Below, in pieces: positions 1-8,168 of a stretch of 64,000 nt of DNA; the stretch's first letter is position 1, and every line of letters starts with the position of its first letter. The DNA lies in contig NZ_CP143624.1 in assembly GCF_050038885.1 (NCBI RefSeq), positions 2,542,001 to 2,606,000 on the forward strand. Reading direction: 5' to 3'. Under the pieces are notes generated by a model, which was not told where the DNA came from, did not search any database, and saw only the letters and a list, made by a program, of their open reading frames with translations. Source of the DNA: Myxococcus flavus. GTDB lineage: Bacteria; Myxococcota; Myxococcia; Myxococcales; Myxococcaceae. The translations under genes were made by a program, and so were the position numbers.

Positions 1-822
1 GTCATCCTCGTGGCATCCCCCGTCTTCATCTTCGGCTTCGGCCCCATGCCCGCCCTGGGCCTCGCGGGCGCGGGGCTCGCGATGAACCTGTTCTACCTGG
101 GCGCCGCGCTGTGGCTGCTGCGCTACCTGGCCTCCGGACGCGCGGCGGTGCGCCTCGCGCCGGGCCCCATCGCGCCCCGCTTCCTTCGCGACATCCTGCG
201 CGTGGGCTTCCTCACGGCCTTGAGCGCGGTGCAGCCCAACCTGATGGTGCTCATCATCACCGGCGCGGTGGGCCTGTTCGGCGTGGAAGCCCTGGCCGGC
301 TACGGCATGGCTTCACGGCTGGACTACCTCATCGTCCCGGTCCTCTTCGGGCTGGGGACGTCCGTGTTGACGCTCGTCGGGACCAACGTCGGCGCGGGGC
401 AGCCCGAGCGCGCCCGGCGCATCGCCTGGCTCGGCGGCGGGCTGGGCTTCGCGGTGGCGGGCGTCATCGGGTTGGCCGCCGCCGTGGCACCCGAGGTCTG
501 GCTCCATGCCTTCAGCCGGGAGCCGGCCGTCGTGGCACCCGGGGTGGACTACCTGCGCATCGTGGCGCCGTTCTACGGACTGCTGGGGCTGGGCTTCGTC
601 CTGGCCTTCGCCGCCCAGGGGGCGGGCCGCGTGCTGTGGCCCTTCCTCGCGGGCACCTCGCGCCTGGTCATCAGCGCGGGTGCCGGGTGGCTCGTGGTCG
701 CACGACTCGGCGCGGGGCTCCCCATGCTCTTCGCCATGGTGGCCGCGGGGCTCGTCGCCTACGCCGGCGTGACGGCGGTGGCGGTGAGGTCCGGCGCCAT
801 CTTCCGCCGGTACACGGCCTGA
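1..822 (+). CDS. MATE-family efflux transporter, C-terminal part (5' end outside window)
   Basis: The reading frame is open to the first base of the window, so the gene starts upstream and the GTG at 10 is probably internal. The visible 270 or so residues are very hydrophobic and form about six to seven membrane helices. The pattern (a GFLTALSAVQPN helix, an ALAGYGMASRLD segment, then VGTNVGAGQPERARR) matches the second half of Na+- or H+-coupled multidrug and toxin extrusion proteins. MATE proteins export cationic drugs or metabolites across the inner membrane; the substrate here cannot be told. The gene ends about 120 bp before rpsD and has no visible link to it. Confidence 0.85.
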   Translation, partial: VILVASPVFIFGFGPMPALGLAGAGLAMNLFYLGAALWLLRYLASGRAAVRLAPGPIAPRFLRDILRVGFLTALSAVQPNLMVLIITGAVGLFGVEALAGYGMASRLDYLIVPVLFGLGTSVLTLVGTNVGAGQPERARRIAWLGGGLGFAVAGVIGLAAAVAPEVWLHAFSREPAVVAPGVDYLRIVAPFYGLLGLGFVLAFAAQGAGRVLWPFLAGTSRLVISAGAGWLVVARLGAGLPMLFAMVAAGLVAYAGVTAVAVRSGAIFRRYTA

Positions 823-879
823 TGCGCCCCCACCTCGAATTCCAGTCTTGACCGTCGGCCCTGTTTGCGGATATTGAAA

Positions 880-896
880 TTGATACTGATTATCAA
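880..896 (+). promoter_or_regulatory. Fur-family operator (7-1-7 box) upstream of rpsD
   Basis: The core TGATACTGATTATCA (881-895) matches the 7-1-7 Fur-family consensus TGATAAT-N-ATTATCA at 14 of 15 positions, and one more T/A pair (880/896) extends the palindrome. It lies in an AT-rich island in otherwise very GC-rich DNA, 46 bp before the GTG of the S4 gene. Fur, Zur and Mur proteins all bind such boxes, so the metal sensed is open. Zinc is the attractive guess because the gene encodes an S4 that has lost most of its zinc-type cysteines. Confidence 0.75.
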
Positions 897-941
897 ATTC
901 ATCCCGTCAATCACACCGGGAGAGGGTCGGAGGAACACGAC

Positions 942-1574
942 GTGGCACGCGACTTGGGACCGCGGGGAAAGATGTGTCGTCGGCTGGGGATTCCACTCTC
1001 GCGCATCAGCGGGAAGGACCCGGACAAGGACCCGGTGCTGCGCCGGCCCTATCCCCCTGGTCAGCACGGCGCCACCGCGCGCACGAGCGTGAGCGACTTC
1101 GCCCGCCGGCTGAGGGAGAAGCAGAAGCTGAAGCTGTACTACGGGCTGCTGGAGAAGCAGTGTCGCCAGGCCTTCCAGGAGGCGCGCAGCGCGCCAGGCA
1201 ACACCGGCACGGTGCTGCTCCAGCTGCTGGAGAGCCGGCTGGACGCGATGGTGCTGCGCGCGGGGCTGGCCACGAGCATCCGCCAGGCGCGGCAGTTCGT
1301 GCGGCACGGCTACTTCCAGGTGAACGGCAAGCGCACGGACATCCCCAGCTTCCGCCTCAAGCCCGGCAGCGAGGTCCGGTTCCACGCGGCGCACCTGAAG
1401 CTCGCCGTGGTGCAGGAGTCCTTCAACCGGATGAAGTCCCGGTCCGTGCCCGCCTACATCCAGGTGCTGGGTGAGGGCGAAGGGCTGCGCTACCTGCGCC
1501 TGCCGGAGCGGGAGGAAATCCCCGTGGACGTGAACGAGCCGTTCATCGTCGAGTACTACGCGCAGCGGAGCTGA
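942..1574 (+). CDS. rpsD: 30S ribosomal protein S4, Cys-depleted (C-minus) paralogue
   Basis: This 210-residue protein has the full S4 layout: an N-terminal domain with the RRPYPPGQHG signature (about 34-43) and the S4 RNA-binding domain near 95-160 (LLESRLDAMVLRAG, then VRHGYFQVNGKR). S4 nucleates 16S rRNA assembly and in many bacteria regulates its own operon. Zinc-type S4 proteins carry four N-terminal Cys near positions 9, 12, 26 and 31; here only Cys12 remains and the others read Gly, Asp and Pro. The GTG start has GGAGGA about 8 nt upstream. The gene stands alone, not in an alpha operon with rpsM, rpsK and rpoA, which suggests a second copy. A Fur-family box precedes it and a strong hairpin follows it. 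Confidence is high for S4 and moderate for the stress-paralogue reading. Confidence 0.93.
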   Translation: MARDLGPRGKMCRRLGIPLSRISGKDPDKDPVLRRPYPPGQHGATARTSVSDFARRLREKQKLKLYYGLLEKQCRQAFQEARSAPGNTGTVLLQLLESRLDAMVLRAGLATSIRQARQFVRHGYFQVNGKRTDIPSFRLKPGSEVRFHAAHLKLAVVQESFNRMKSRSVPAYIQVLGEGEGLRYLRLPEREEIPVDVNEPFIVEYYAQRS

Positions 1575-1586
1575 ACCTCCGCGAGC

Positions 1587-1619
1587 CGGTCTGCCCGTGC
1601 GCGTGGCATGGGCAGACCG
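1587..1619. terminator. Hairpin terminator between convergent genes
   Basis: A perfect 10-bp stem (CGGTCTGCCC with GGGCAGACCG) closes a 13-nt loop just after the rpsD stop and before the end of the convergent hydrolase gene. It has no clear U-tract. It could serve both genes. Confidence 0.6.
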
Positions 1620-1637
1620 CCAAGCGCCAGCGCGCTG

Positions 1638-2636
1638 CTACCGAGCGGCGGTGCTGTCGAAGAACTCACGCATCCGCGTCACGACCTCGGCGCGGTTCGT
1701 GAGCCAGATGTAATGGCCCGCGTTCTCCAGTTGCAGGTGCCGCCAGCCCGGGTGCCTGCGCAATGCGGCCTCCAGGTCCGCTTCGTGCTGACGGATGGTG
1801 GGCAGGAAGTCGCGCGCCCGCTCCCGGAGGTCGCTGGGCAGCACCTCGCTCGCGGCCAGGGCCTCGACCCAGGCGGTGAAGCCCTGGCCGTCGTACAGGG
1901 ACAGCACGGGCCCCCGCACGCGGGTGAGGTCCTGGATGGCGGAACTCCGGACGCACTGCTCGGTGGCGCCGGGGTGGCGTCGCTCGCCCGCATAGGCGCC
2001 CGTGGTGGCGTCGAACACATACGACTGCTCGAGCTCGTGGGCGGGAATCCCGCCTCCCAGGTCTCGGGCCAGTTGCTCCGCCACGGCCTGCCGTGACGGC
2101 AGCCCGCTGAGGTCGGAGAACGGCAACGGCGGCAGCGGAAGTCCTTCCAGGAACGCGGAAATCTCTCCGCGGCTGTCGGTGGCGTCCAGGTAGACGAGCG
2201 CGTCCACGCGCTCGGGATGGTGGAGCGCCAGCCACGTCAGCTCGTCCCCCGCCAGCGAGTGCCCCGCGAAGGACGCCTTCGAAATGCCGAGTGCGTCGAG
2301 TGCCCCCAGGACATCCGTACCCAGCGTGGCGGTGTCGTAGCCGGTGTCGGGCCAGTCCGAGGCTCCGAAGCCCCGGCGGGTGAGCGCATAGACGTGATGC
2401 GTGGCGCGGAACTCGAGCGCGAGCTCGTCATAGATATGCGCGGTGCTGCCCATGCCCGCGAGGAACACGAGCGCGGGCCCTTCACCGCCGAAGTCGAGCA
2501 CTTCCAGCTCGACGCCCGGGACAGCCTCCACACGTGTCACCCAATGCAAGTCAGGCGGATCGTCCGTGGGGTCCGAAGGCGAGGAATCACAGGCAGCCAG
2601 CAGGAGCAGCAAGGCACCAGGCAGGATTGTTCGCAT
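1638..2636 (-). CDS. Lipoprotein alpha/beta-hydrolase
   Basis: The 332-residue product starts with a lipoprotein signal peptide whose lipobox is LLAAC (Cys16), so it should be acylated and exported. The mature part is an alpha/beta-hydrolase: strand region ALVFLAGMGS (about 55-64), a RRGFGASD loop, the nucleophile elbow GHSLAG (125-130, Ser127) and a late His in NAGHYIWL. The cap region is short. Members of this fold cleave esters, amides, epoxides or haloalkanes; nothing here fixes the substrate. It is convergent with rpsD and not evidently part of an operon. Confidence 0.82.
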   Translation of the reverse strand: MRTILPGALLLLLAACDSSPSDPTDDPPDLHWVTRVEAVPGVELEVLDFGGEGPALVFLAGMGSTAHIYDELALEFRATHHVYALTRRGFGASDWPDTGYDTATLGTDVLGALDALGISKASFAGHSLAGDELTWLALHHPERVDALVYLDATDSRGEISAFLEGLPLPPLPFSDLSGLPSRQAVAEQLARDLGGGIPAHELEQSYVFDATTGAYAGERRHPGATEQCVRSSAIQDLTRVRGPVLSLYDGQGFTAWVEALAASEVLPSDLRERARDFLPTIRQHEADLEAALRRHPGWRHLQLENAGHYIWLTNRAEVVTRMREFFDSTAAR

Positions 2637-2761
2637 GGGATGGGGGATTCTGGAGAGGGCCTTGGACAGACACCAGCGCCCGCCGGGGATGCCCCGCCCC
2701 TGTCATGCCCGCACATTGCCCGCAGGAGCCATGGGCCCCGCTAGCCCGCAGGAGCAAGCAG

Positions 2762-2778
2762 CAGGGCTGAAAGCCCTG
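2762..2778 (-). terminator. Short hairpin downstream of the 2814-3308 gene
   Basis: A 7-bp stem (CAGGGCT with AGCCCTG) closes a 3-nt loop about 35 bp past the stop of the minus-strand membrane protein gene. It is a weak candidate because no U-tract follows. Confidence 0.3.
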
Positions 2779-2813
2779 GCACGGAGCGCAGGCCCGGCTC
2801 ACCACTTGGTGCG

Positions 2814-3308
2814 TCAGGCAGGAAGGCGGGCGGGGTCCACGGTCGACGTTCCGGCGAGGAGCACGTCACGCGCGTCCCGCACCTTGCGAGCCCGGTGCGC
2901 GTAAACCCCACCGCCCACGACGATTCCCAGCGCCGCGAAGAACCAAGGGAACGGGGAGTAACTATACGAAGGGTGTCCCTCCATCACTATGCATGAATGT
3001 TCCAGGGACAGCGCTGCCAGCAGCCACGACCCGATAAACACCATGGGCCCCATGATGGCGACTGCCATCGATATCCACGCGAGGGAGTCCCCCCATCGCA
3101 TGAGACGCCCCGCGACAGGCGAAGGCCCCCTCAGCAATCCATCACCAGGCTGACGCGGGCCCCACAGCAGCCAGTATCCCACGGCCAGCCCGACGGACAT
3201 CGCAAGGGCGAGCACCCACCCCAGGCTGGACTCCCACAGGAGGGATGGAGACGGCTCGTCGTAGAAGTTCATCCACATCCCTCCCAAGGGCCCACCGGGT
3301 GTCCACAA
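2814..3308 (-). CDS. Small multi-pass membrane protein, function unknown
   Basis: The 164-residue product has three hydrophobic helices at about 28-50, 75-100 and 118-138, then a basic tail (HRARKVRDARD). A Cys-containing loop lies between helices 2 and 3. No family was recognised. Met codons at residues 11 and 13 are alternative starts. Codon use and third-position GC are like the neighbours, which supports coding. The gene lies just downstream of pnkp on the same strand (8 bp between stop and start), so it could be read through from the hen1-pnkp operon. A link to RNA repair is not implied by anything in its sequence. Confidence 0.55.
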   Translation of the reverse strand: MWTPGGPLGGMWMNFYDEPSPSLLWESSLGWVLALAMSVGLAVGYWLLWGPRQPGDGLLRGPSPVAGRLMRWGDSLAWISMAVAIMGPMVFIGSWLLAALSLEHSCIVMEGHPSYSYSPFPWFFAALGIVVGGGVYAHRARKVRDARDVLLAGTSTVDPARLPA

Positions 3309-3316
3309 AGCTTACA

Positions 3317-5881
3317 TCAAAGCCGCGGGTCCACGGGCTCGCTCTCCAGGGCGAGGACGCCAAAGACACACTCATGCACCCGGCGCAGGGGCTCGCCGCG
3401 GGCGAACCGCTCCAAAGCCTCCACGCCCAGCGAGAACTCCCGCAGCGCCAGGGAGCGCTTCGTGGACAGCCCCCGCTGGCGCAGCCGCTCCAGGTTCTCG
3501 GGCGCGGTGTACTCCGGACCGTAGATGATGCGCAGGTACTCCGGGCCTCGCGACTTGATGGCGGGCTGGAGCAGCCCCTTGCGCCCGCGCACGGCGAAGT
3601 CGAGCGGCTTGACCACCATGCCCTCTCCTCCCCGCGCTGTGAGCGCCTCCCACCACCGCACGCCCTCGGCCACCGCGGACGCGTCCTCCAGCGCCACCAC
3701 CCGGTACGGCGTGGCCACCAGCATCGCCGGGTCCGCCTGGCACACCTGGGCGAGCGCCTCCATATGCCAGACGTGGTCCTTGTCCACGTGGGCCGCGCCC
3801 TCCGTCGCCAGCAGGTGGAAGGGCGCGAACCGCACGTCTTCGAGCGAGCGCACCGGCCAGCAATAGCGCCGGTAGGCCTCCACGTACCGCTCCACGCTCC
3901 GCGCCTTCTCCCCGAACCGGCCGGAGAGCGCTCCCACCTCCAGCCCCCGCGCCTCCGCCTGCCCCAGCACCGACACCACGTCCGCGAGCGCCGCGCGCGA
4001 GGCCGCCCCCACCGCGGCGTACTGGTCCCGAAGGAGCTCCTGGGCCTTGAGGGACCAGGGCATCAGCTCACCGTCGAGGCATGCCCAGTCCGTCTGGTGC
4101 GCCTCCCAGAAGCCCGCTGCCGTGAGCGCCGCGCGCACCCGCTCCAGGAAGCCCGCTTCGAGCGACGCGTCCGAGAAGAAGCGCCGGCCGGTGCGCGTGT
4201 AGCAGACACCTGTCTCGCCCGTGGTCACCCCGAAGCGCCGGCGCGCGGCCGACTCGTCGCGTGCGACCACGACCACCGCGCGAGAGCCCATGTGCTTCTC
4301 CTCGCACACGACCTTCGCCACCCCTTCCTTGCGGAAGTACGCGAACGCCTCCGCCGGGTGTTCGAGGTAGCCCGCTTCCTGACTCGTCTCCGAGGGCGAC
4401 ATGGTCGGAGGCAGGTAGATGAGCCACTTCGGGTCGATGGCGAACCGGCTCATCGCCTCCAGCGCCGCGGTGGCGTTCTCCTCGCGCACCGTCACGTTCT
4501 GCCCCAGCCGCGTCGTCACCACGCGCTTGCCCACCACGTCCTCGATGTCCAGCAGGTCGTCATGCACCTGCTGCGCACGGAGTCCCCCATCGACGGCGGC
4601 GGCACCCCCCAGGGGCCGGATGGCCTCCACATAGGCCCGCGCGGCCTGCACCGAGACGAGCTCACGCTCCGGATAGCGCAGCGCCGTCAGCTTGCCGCCG
4701 TACACGCAGCCCGTGTCCACGCACAGCGTGTTGTTGAGCCAGTCCGCCTCGAGCACGGGCGTGTGCCCGTACACCACCATCGCCTTGCCCCGGTACTCCG
4801 CGGCCCAGTTGAAGCGCACGGGGAGGCCGAACTCATCCGTCTCGCCCGTCGTCTCGCCATACAGGGCGAACTCACGCACCCTGCCGGAGCCACGCCCCTG
4901 AAGCGACTCCTTGAGCCCCGCGTGCGCCACCACCAGCCGCCCATCGTCGAGGACGTAGTGGGAGACGAGCCCGTCGATGAAGTCCGCCACCGCCTCGTGG
5001 AACTCCGGCGGCTCGCGCTCGAGCTGTTCCAGCGACTGGGCCAGTCCGTGCGACACCTTCACGTCGCGCCCGCGCAGCTTGCGCAGCAGCTTCACTTCAT
5101 GGTTCCCGGGCACGCAGAGCGCGGTGCCCGCCTGCACCATGCCCATGACGAGCCGGAGCACGCCGGGCGTGTCGGGGCCACGGTCCACCAGGTCACCCAC
5201 GAAGATGGCCTTGCGCCCCTCGGGAGGCCGCACGTCGAACCCGGGCGTGCCGTCCGCGCGCGGGCGCATCTCGTAGCCCAGCTTGCCGAGCAGCGCCTCC
5301 AGCTCCTCGCGGCACCCGTGGATGTCGCCAATGATGTCGAATGGGCCGTGCTCGTGCTTGCGGTTGTTCCAGAGCGGCTGGCGGGTGAGCTCGACCGCAT
5401 CCAGCACCTCCGGCTTCAGCACGTGGACGTGTCGGAAGCCCTCGCGCTCCAGGCCCCGCAGCGAGCGGTGAAGCTGCTGGAGCTGGTTGCGCACCACGTG
5501 GCGGCCGAAGTCGCGGTCCGGCCGCTGGCGGTTGCGCTCGTGGCACGTCTTCTCGGGGACATCCAGCACCACCGCCACCGGGAGCACATGGTACTCGCGC
5601 GCCAGCGCCACCAGGGGCTTGCGCGCCTCGGGTTGCACGTTGGTCGCGTCAATGACGGTGAGCAGCCCCCGGGCGAGGCGTTTGGCCGCGACGAAGCGCA
5701 GCGTCTCGAAGGCGTCCTTCGTCGCCTCCAGGCTGTTCTCGTCGTCGGAGACGATGCCCCGGTAGGTGTCCGAGGAGAGGACCTCGGTCGGCTTGAAGTG
5801 CCGGCGCGCGAAGGTGGACTTGCCCGCCCCGGAGGGGCCGATGAGCAGGACGAGGGACAGCTCGGGAATGGAGAGCTTCAT
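3317..5881 (-). CDS. pnkp: Polynucleotide kinase-phosphatase-ligase (Pnkp), RNA repair
   Basis: This 854-residue protein has three enzymes in order. The kinase (about 1-170) has a P-loop GPSGAGKST at 15-23. The metallophosphatase (about 180-420) shows GDIHGC 185-190, GDLVDRGPD 229-237 and GNHE 259-262. The C-terminal adenylyltransferase (about 450-854) carries EEKHMGSR at 527-534 with Lys529 as probable nucleophile. Pnkp heals both ends of cleaved RNA and, with Hen1, seals it after 2'-O-methylation. The frame is open further upstream, but the ATG at 5881 overlaps the hen1 stop (ATGA) and starts right at the first kinase strand, so it was chosen. The length matches bacterial Pnkp (about 850-870). 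All key motifs are intact. Confidence 0.95.
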   Translation of the reverse strand: MKLSIPELSLVLLIGPSGAGKSTFARRHFKPTEVLSSDTYRGIVSDDENSLEATKDAFETLRFVAAKRLARGLLTVIDATNVQPEARKPLVALAREYHVLPVAVVLDVPEKTCHERNRQRPDRDFGRHVVRNQLQQLHRSLRGLEREGFRHVHVLKPEVLDAVELTRQPLWNNRKHEHGPFDIIGDIHGCREELEALLGKLGYEMRPRADGTPGFDVRPPEGRKAIFVGDLVDRGPDTPGVLRLVMGMVQAGTALCVPGNHEVKLLRKLRGRDVKVSHGLAQSLEQLEREPPEFHEAVADFIDGLVSHYVLDDGRLVVAHAGLKESLQGRGSGRVREFALYGETTGETDEFGLPVRFNWAAEYRGKAMVVYGHTPVLEADWLNNTLCVDTGCVYGGKLTALRYPERELVSVQAARAYVEAIRPLGGAAAVDGGLRAQQVHDDLLDIEDVVGKRVVTTRLGQNVTVREENATAALEAMSRFAIDPKWLIYLPPTMSPSETSQEAGYLEHPAEAFAYFRKEGVAKVVCEEKHMGSRAVVVVARDESAARRRFGVTTGETGVCYTRTGRRFFSDASLEAGFLERVRAALTAAGFWEAHQTDWACLDGELMPWSLKAQELLRDQYAAVGAASRAALADVVSVLGQAEARGLEVGALSGRFGEKARSVERYVEAYRRYCWPVRSLEDVRFAPFHLLATEGAAHVDKDHVWHMEALAQVCQADPAMLVATPYRVVALEDASAVAEGVRWWEALTARGGEGMVVKPLDFAVRGRKGLLQPAIKSRGPEYLRIIYGPEYTAPENLERLRQRGLSTKRSLALREFSLGVEALERFARGEPLRRVHECVFGVLALESEPVDPRL

Positions 5882-7278
5882 CGCGAGAACACCGCCATCT
5901 GGGTCGGCGCGCCGACGTCTGGGTCCACGGGACCCACGGGGAGGAAACGGACGCTGTAGCCGAAGCGCTCGCACATGCGCCGGGCCCAGGTCTCGAACTC
6001 GGTCCGGGTCCACTCGAAGCGGTGGTCCCGATGGCGGAAGGCCCCCGCGGGCAGTGACTCGAAGCGCACGTTGTACTCGGCGTTGGGCGTGGTGAGCACC
6101 ACCACGCTGGGACGGGCGAACTCGAAGAGGACGCGCTCGAAGGCCGCGAGGCGCGGCGGGTCCAGGTGCTCGATGACCTCGATGACCGAAGCGGCCTCGT
6201 AGCCCGCCAGCCGCTTGTCCCGGTACATGAGCGAGCCGTGGAGCAGGCTCACCCGGCGGCGCTGCAGCTCCGGCATCCGCGCCAGGCCCAGCCGCTCCGT
6301 GGCGATTTCCAGCGAGCGGTGGGCCACGTCCACGCCGAGGATGTCGGTGAACCGCCGCTCCGCGAGCAGCGCCTTGAGGAGCTTGCCCTCGCCGCAGCCC
6401 AGGTCCACCACGCGCGTGGCACCGCTCTCCAGGAGGACGGAGACCACCGCCTGGAGCCGCTGCTCGTTGAGGCTCAGCCGCGACTCCAGCGCGTCCTCTT
6501 CCCGGTTGCGCGCCTGCGCGCGCTCCTCGGGCTCGGGGGCCTCGTCGCCGGAGAGCCGCTCCAGCGCCTCACGCGCGAGGCTCTTGCGGTGGCGCAGGTA
6601 GCGCCGGGCGATGACCTCTCGCTCCGGGTGTGACGCGAGCCAGCCTTCCCCGTGCCGCAGGAGCTTCTCCACCTCCTCGTCACCCACCCAGTAGTGCTTG
6701 TCGTCATCCAGCACGGGGACGAGCACGTAGAGGTGCGTGAGGAGCTCGCTCACGCGCGTGCGCGCCTCCAGCGTCACGGTGAAGTAGCGGCTGTCGCCCC
6801 AGTCCGGCACCGTCTCGTCGAGCACGTGCCACGTGGCGGTGACGGTGTAGCCCAGGGGCTCGAAGAGCCTGCGCAGGAACGGCTCCCCGCCACGGCAGGG
6901 GAGCACGGAGAGGCGGGCCACGAGTGGAATCGGCTGCCCTGCCAGCTCTGGCCGCTCCTTGCTGTCGCCCGACATCGCCGAGCGGAACGTGCGCGCGAGC
7001 GCGACGCTCAGGAACGATGAGGCCACGTAGGGCCGGTCATTCACATACTGGTCGAGCGTGCCGCCTTCACCGGAGGGCCCACGGCGGTTGCGCACGAGCC
7101 CGACGGGGTCGACCTCGACCAGGAGCGCCACGGTGGCGCGCTCGGCGCTGGCCTCCGGGTAGAAGACGTGGGCCTGTCCGAAGGACAGCTCGAAGGACTG
7201 TGGCCGTTGGGGGTTCTTGTGGAGCAGGTACCCGAGGTCGGTCGCGGGGTGATGTGTCGTCGAGAGCGTCAGCAGCAT
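5878..7278 (-). CDS. hen1: 3'-terminal RNA ribose 2'-O-methyltransferase Hen1
   Basis: The 466-residue protein has the bacterial Hen1 layout. An N-terminal domain (about 1-245) activates the Pnkp ligase. A linker and a C-terminal methyltransferase follow, with SAM motif DLGCGEG at 292-298 and the metal-binding pattern ExxEH at 367-371 plus histidines near 416-419. Hen1 methylates the 2'-OH at the 3' end of cleaved RNA before ligation, so the repaired site resists the same ribotoxin. The gene is first in a two-gene operon; its stop overlaps the pnkp start by 4 nt. Nothing upstream suggests a regulator of its own. Confidence 0.95.
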   Translation of the reverse strand: MLLTLSTTHHPATDLGYLLHKNPQRPQSFELSFGQAHVFYPEASAERATVALLVEVDPVGLVRNRRGPSGEGGTLDQYVNDRPYVASSFLSVALARTFRSAMSGDSKERPELAGQPIPLVARLSVLPCRGGEPFLRRLFEPLGYTVTATWHVLDETVPDWGDSRYFTVTLEARTRVSELLTHLYVLVPVLDDDKHYWVGDEEVEKLLRHGEGWLASHPEREVIARRYLRHRKSLAREALERLSGDEAPEPEERAQARNREEDALESRLSLNEQRLQAVVSVLLESGATRVVDLGCGEGKLLKALLAERRFTDILGVDVAHRSLEIATERLGLARMPELQRRRVSLLHGSLMYRDKRLAGYEAASVIEVIEHLDPPRLAAFERVLFEFARPSVVVLTTPNAEYNVRFESLPAGAFRHRDHRFEWTRTEFETWARRMCERFGYSVRFLPVGPVDPDVGAPTQMAVFSR

Positions 7279-7414
7279 GGCCTTCCTATCGCGGTTCCAC
7301 GGCGGCTCGGAGCTGCGTTTCCGAGACGCGGGAATGTAGCGGGGGGAAGACCTTGGCGGCCGGGCGGGCCTGACAGCGAGCGCCCGCTCGGCCGTGCGTG
7401 CTTACCGGCTCCAC

Positions 7415-7436
7415 GGCCCGCGAACCTACGCGGGCC
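7415..7436 (-). terminator. Hairpin downstream of the CHAP lipoprotein gene
   Basis: An 8-bp GC-rich stem (GGCCCGCG with CGCGGGCC) closes a 6-nt loop, starting 7 bp beyond the stop of the minus-strand gene that ends at 7443. Confidence 0.5.
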
Positions 7437-7442
7437 TCACGA

Positions 7443-8006
7443 CTACATGGGGCCGGCGCAGCTCGCGGTGTGCACCGAGCGCGGGCACCAGTAGTTGGTG
7501 ATGTTCAGGCCGGCCTTCGTGCCCGTGCGCGTGTTGCACGTGCGCGAGCCCCAGTTGGACTCGTTCAGGGTGATACGGCGGGGGCTGACCGTCTTGTTGA
7601 CCTTCGCGACGTACGCCGTGTGCCCGGCGGGGTTGGAGCCCAGAATCATCGCCACGCAGCCCACGTGCGCGTGGTTGCTGTTGATGATGGCCCGCTTGTC
7701 GCTCCACGTGAACAGGCCATAAGGAAGGCCGGGAGCGCGGCATCGGGCATACGCCACACACTCGTCGTTGCAGTACCCCGTACAGGCCGCGGCGGAGGCC
7801 ATGGCGGAGACCTCCCCCTCTTCGTCATGGTCTCCCCCGTAGAGGGCTTCTTCATCGATACCATGCTCCCACGCCGACTCCGGAGAGGACTCCGACTCGG
7901 ACACCTGGGACTCCGGTGCCACCTCTTCCCCCACACCACAGCCAGCGGCCGTGAGGGACAGGGTGAGGACGGACAACGAAAGAAGCCGCATCTTGAGCTG
8001 AGACAT
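7443..8006 (-). CDS. CHAP-domain lipoprotein (putative peptidoglycan amidase/peptidase)
   Basis: With the ATG at 8006 the product has 187 residues. That start has AGGAG about 9 nt upstream and begins the signal peptide; the longer upstream frame does not. The lipobox is TAAGC, followed by an acidic Ser/Glu linker. The C-terminal domain has the CHAP pattern: a Cys in NDECVAYAR (nucleophile), a core GCVAMIL, a His in GHTAYV and an Asn in ESNWG. CHAP enzymes cut peptidoglycan cross-links or stem peptides. Several extra Cys may form disulfides. The gene is divergent from the XRE-cupin regulator, with an AT-rich shared promoter region, so control by that regulator is possible but unproven. Confidence 0.75.
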   Translation of the reverse strand: MSQLKMRLLSLSVLTLSLTAAGCGVGEEVAPESQVSESESSPESAWEHGIDEEALYGGDHDEEGEVSAMASAAACTGYCNDECVAYARCRAPGLPYGLFTWSDKRAIINSNHAHVGCVAMILGSNPAGHTAYVAKVNKTVSPRRITLNESNWGSRTCNTRTGTKAGLNITNYWCPRSVHTASCAGPM

Positions 8007-8132
8007 CCTGTGGTGCTCCTGAAAGGGAAAGCGCTGCGCGGAGCACCGTAGCAGCCGCATCACAGCAATAGCCCTAAAAACAGATTAACTGGACATATCC
8101 GACATTCCGAACAACGGCAGGGCGACACCCGC

Positions 8133-8166
8133 TTGACGTCATCCCGGGCCTGGGAAATTTTCCCAG
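8133..8166 (+). promoter_or_regulatory. Promoter with perfect 8-1-8 palindrome before the XRE-cupin gene
   Basis: TTGACG at 8133-8138 could be a -35 element. About 16 bp later AAATTT (8155-8160) could be the -10, which would place transcription start at or next to the ATG at 8169. The palindrome CTGGGAAATTTTCCCAG (8150-8166) covers this -10. That layout fits an autorepressed, leaderless transcript. No Shine-Dalgarno sequence is present before 8169. Confidence 0.5.
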
Positions 8167-8168
8167 AT

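Noticed and set aside
942..960. TGGCACG-like bases that recall a sigma-54 promoter
   Set aside because: The matching TTGC box is absent at the required distance, and the bases are the first codons of rpsD.
3245..5959. 904-codon open frame on the plus strand opposite pnkp
   Set aside because: It lies antisense to a gene with all catalytic motifs; high GC gives long mirror frames without recognisable domains.
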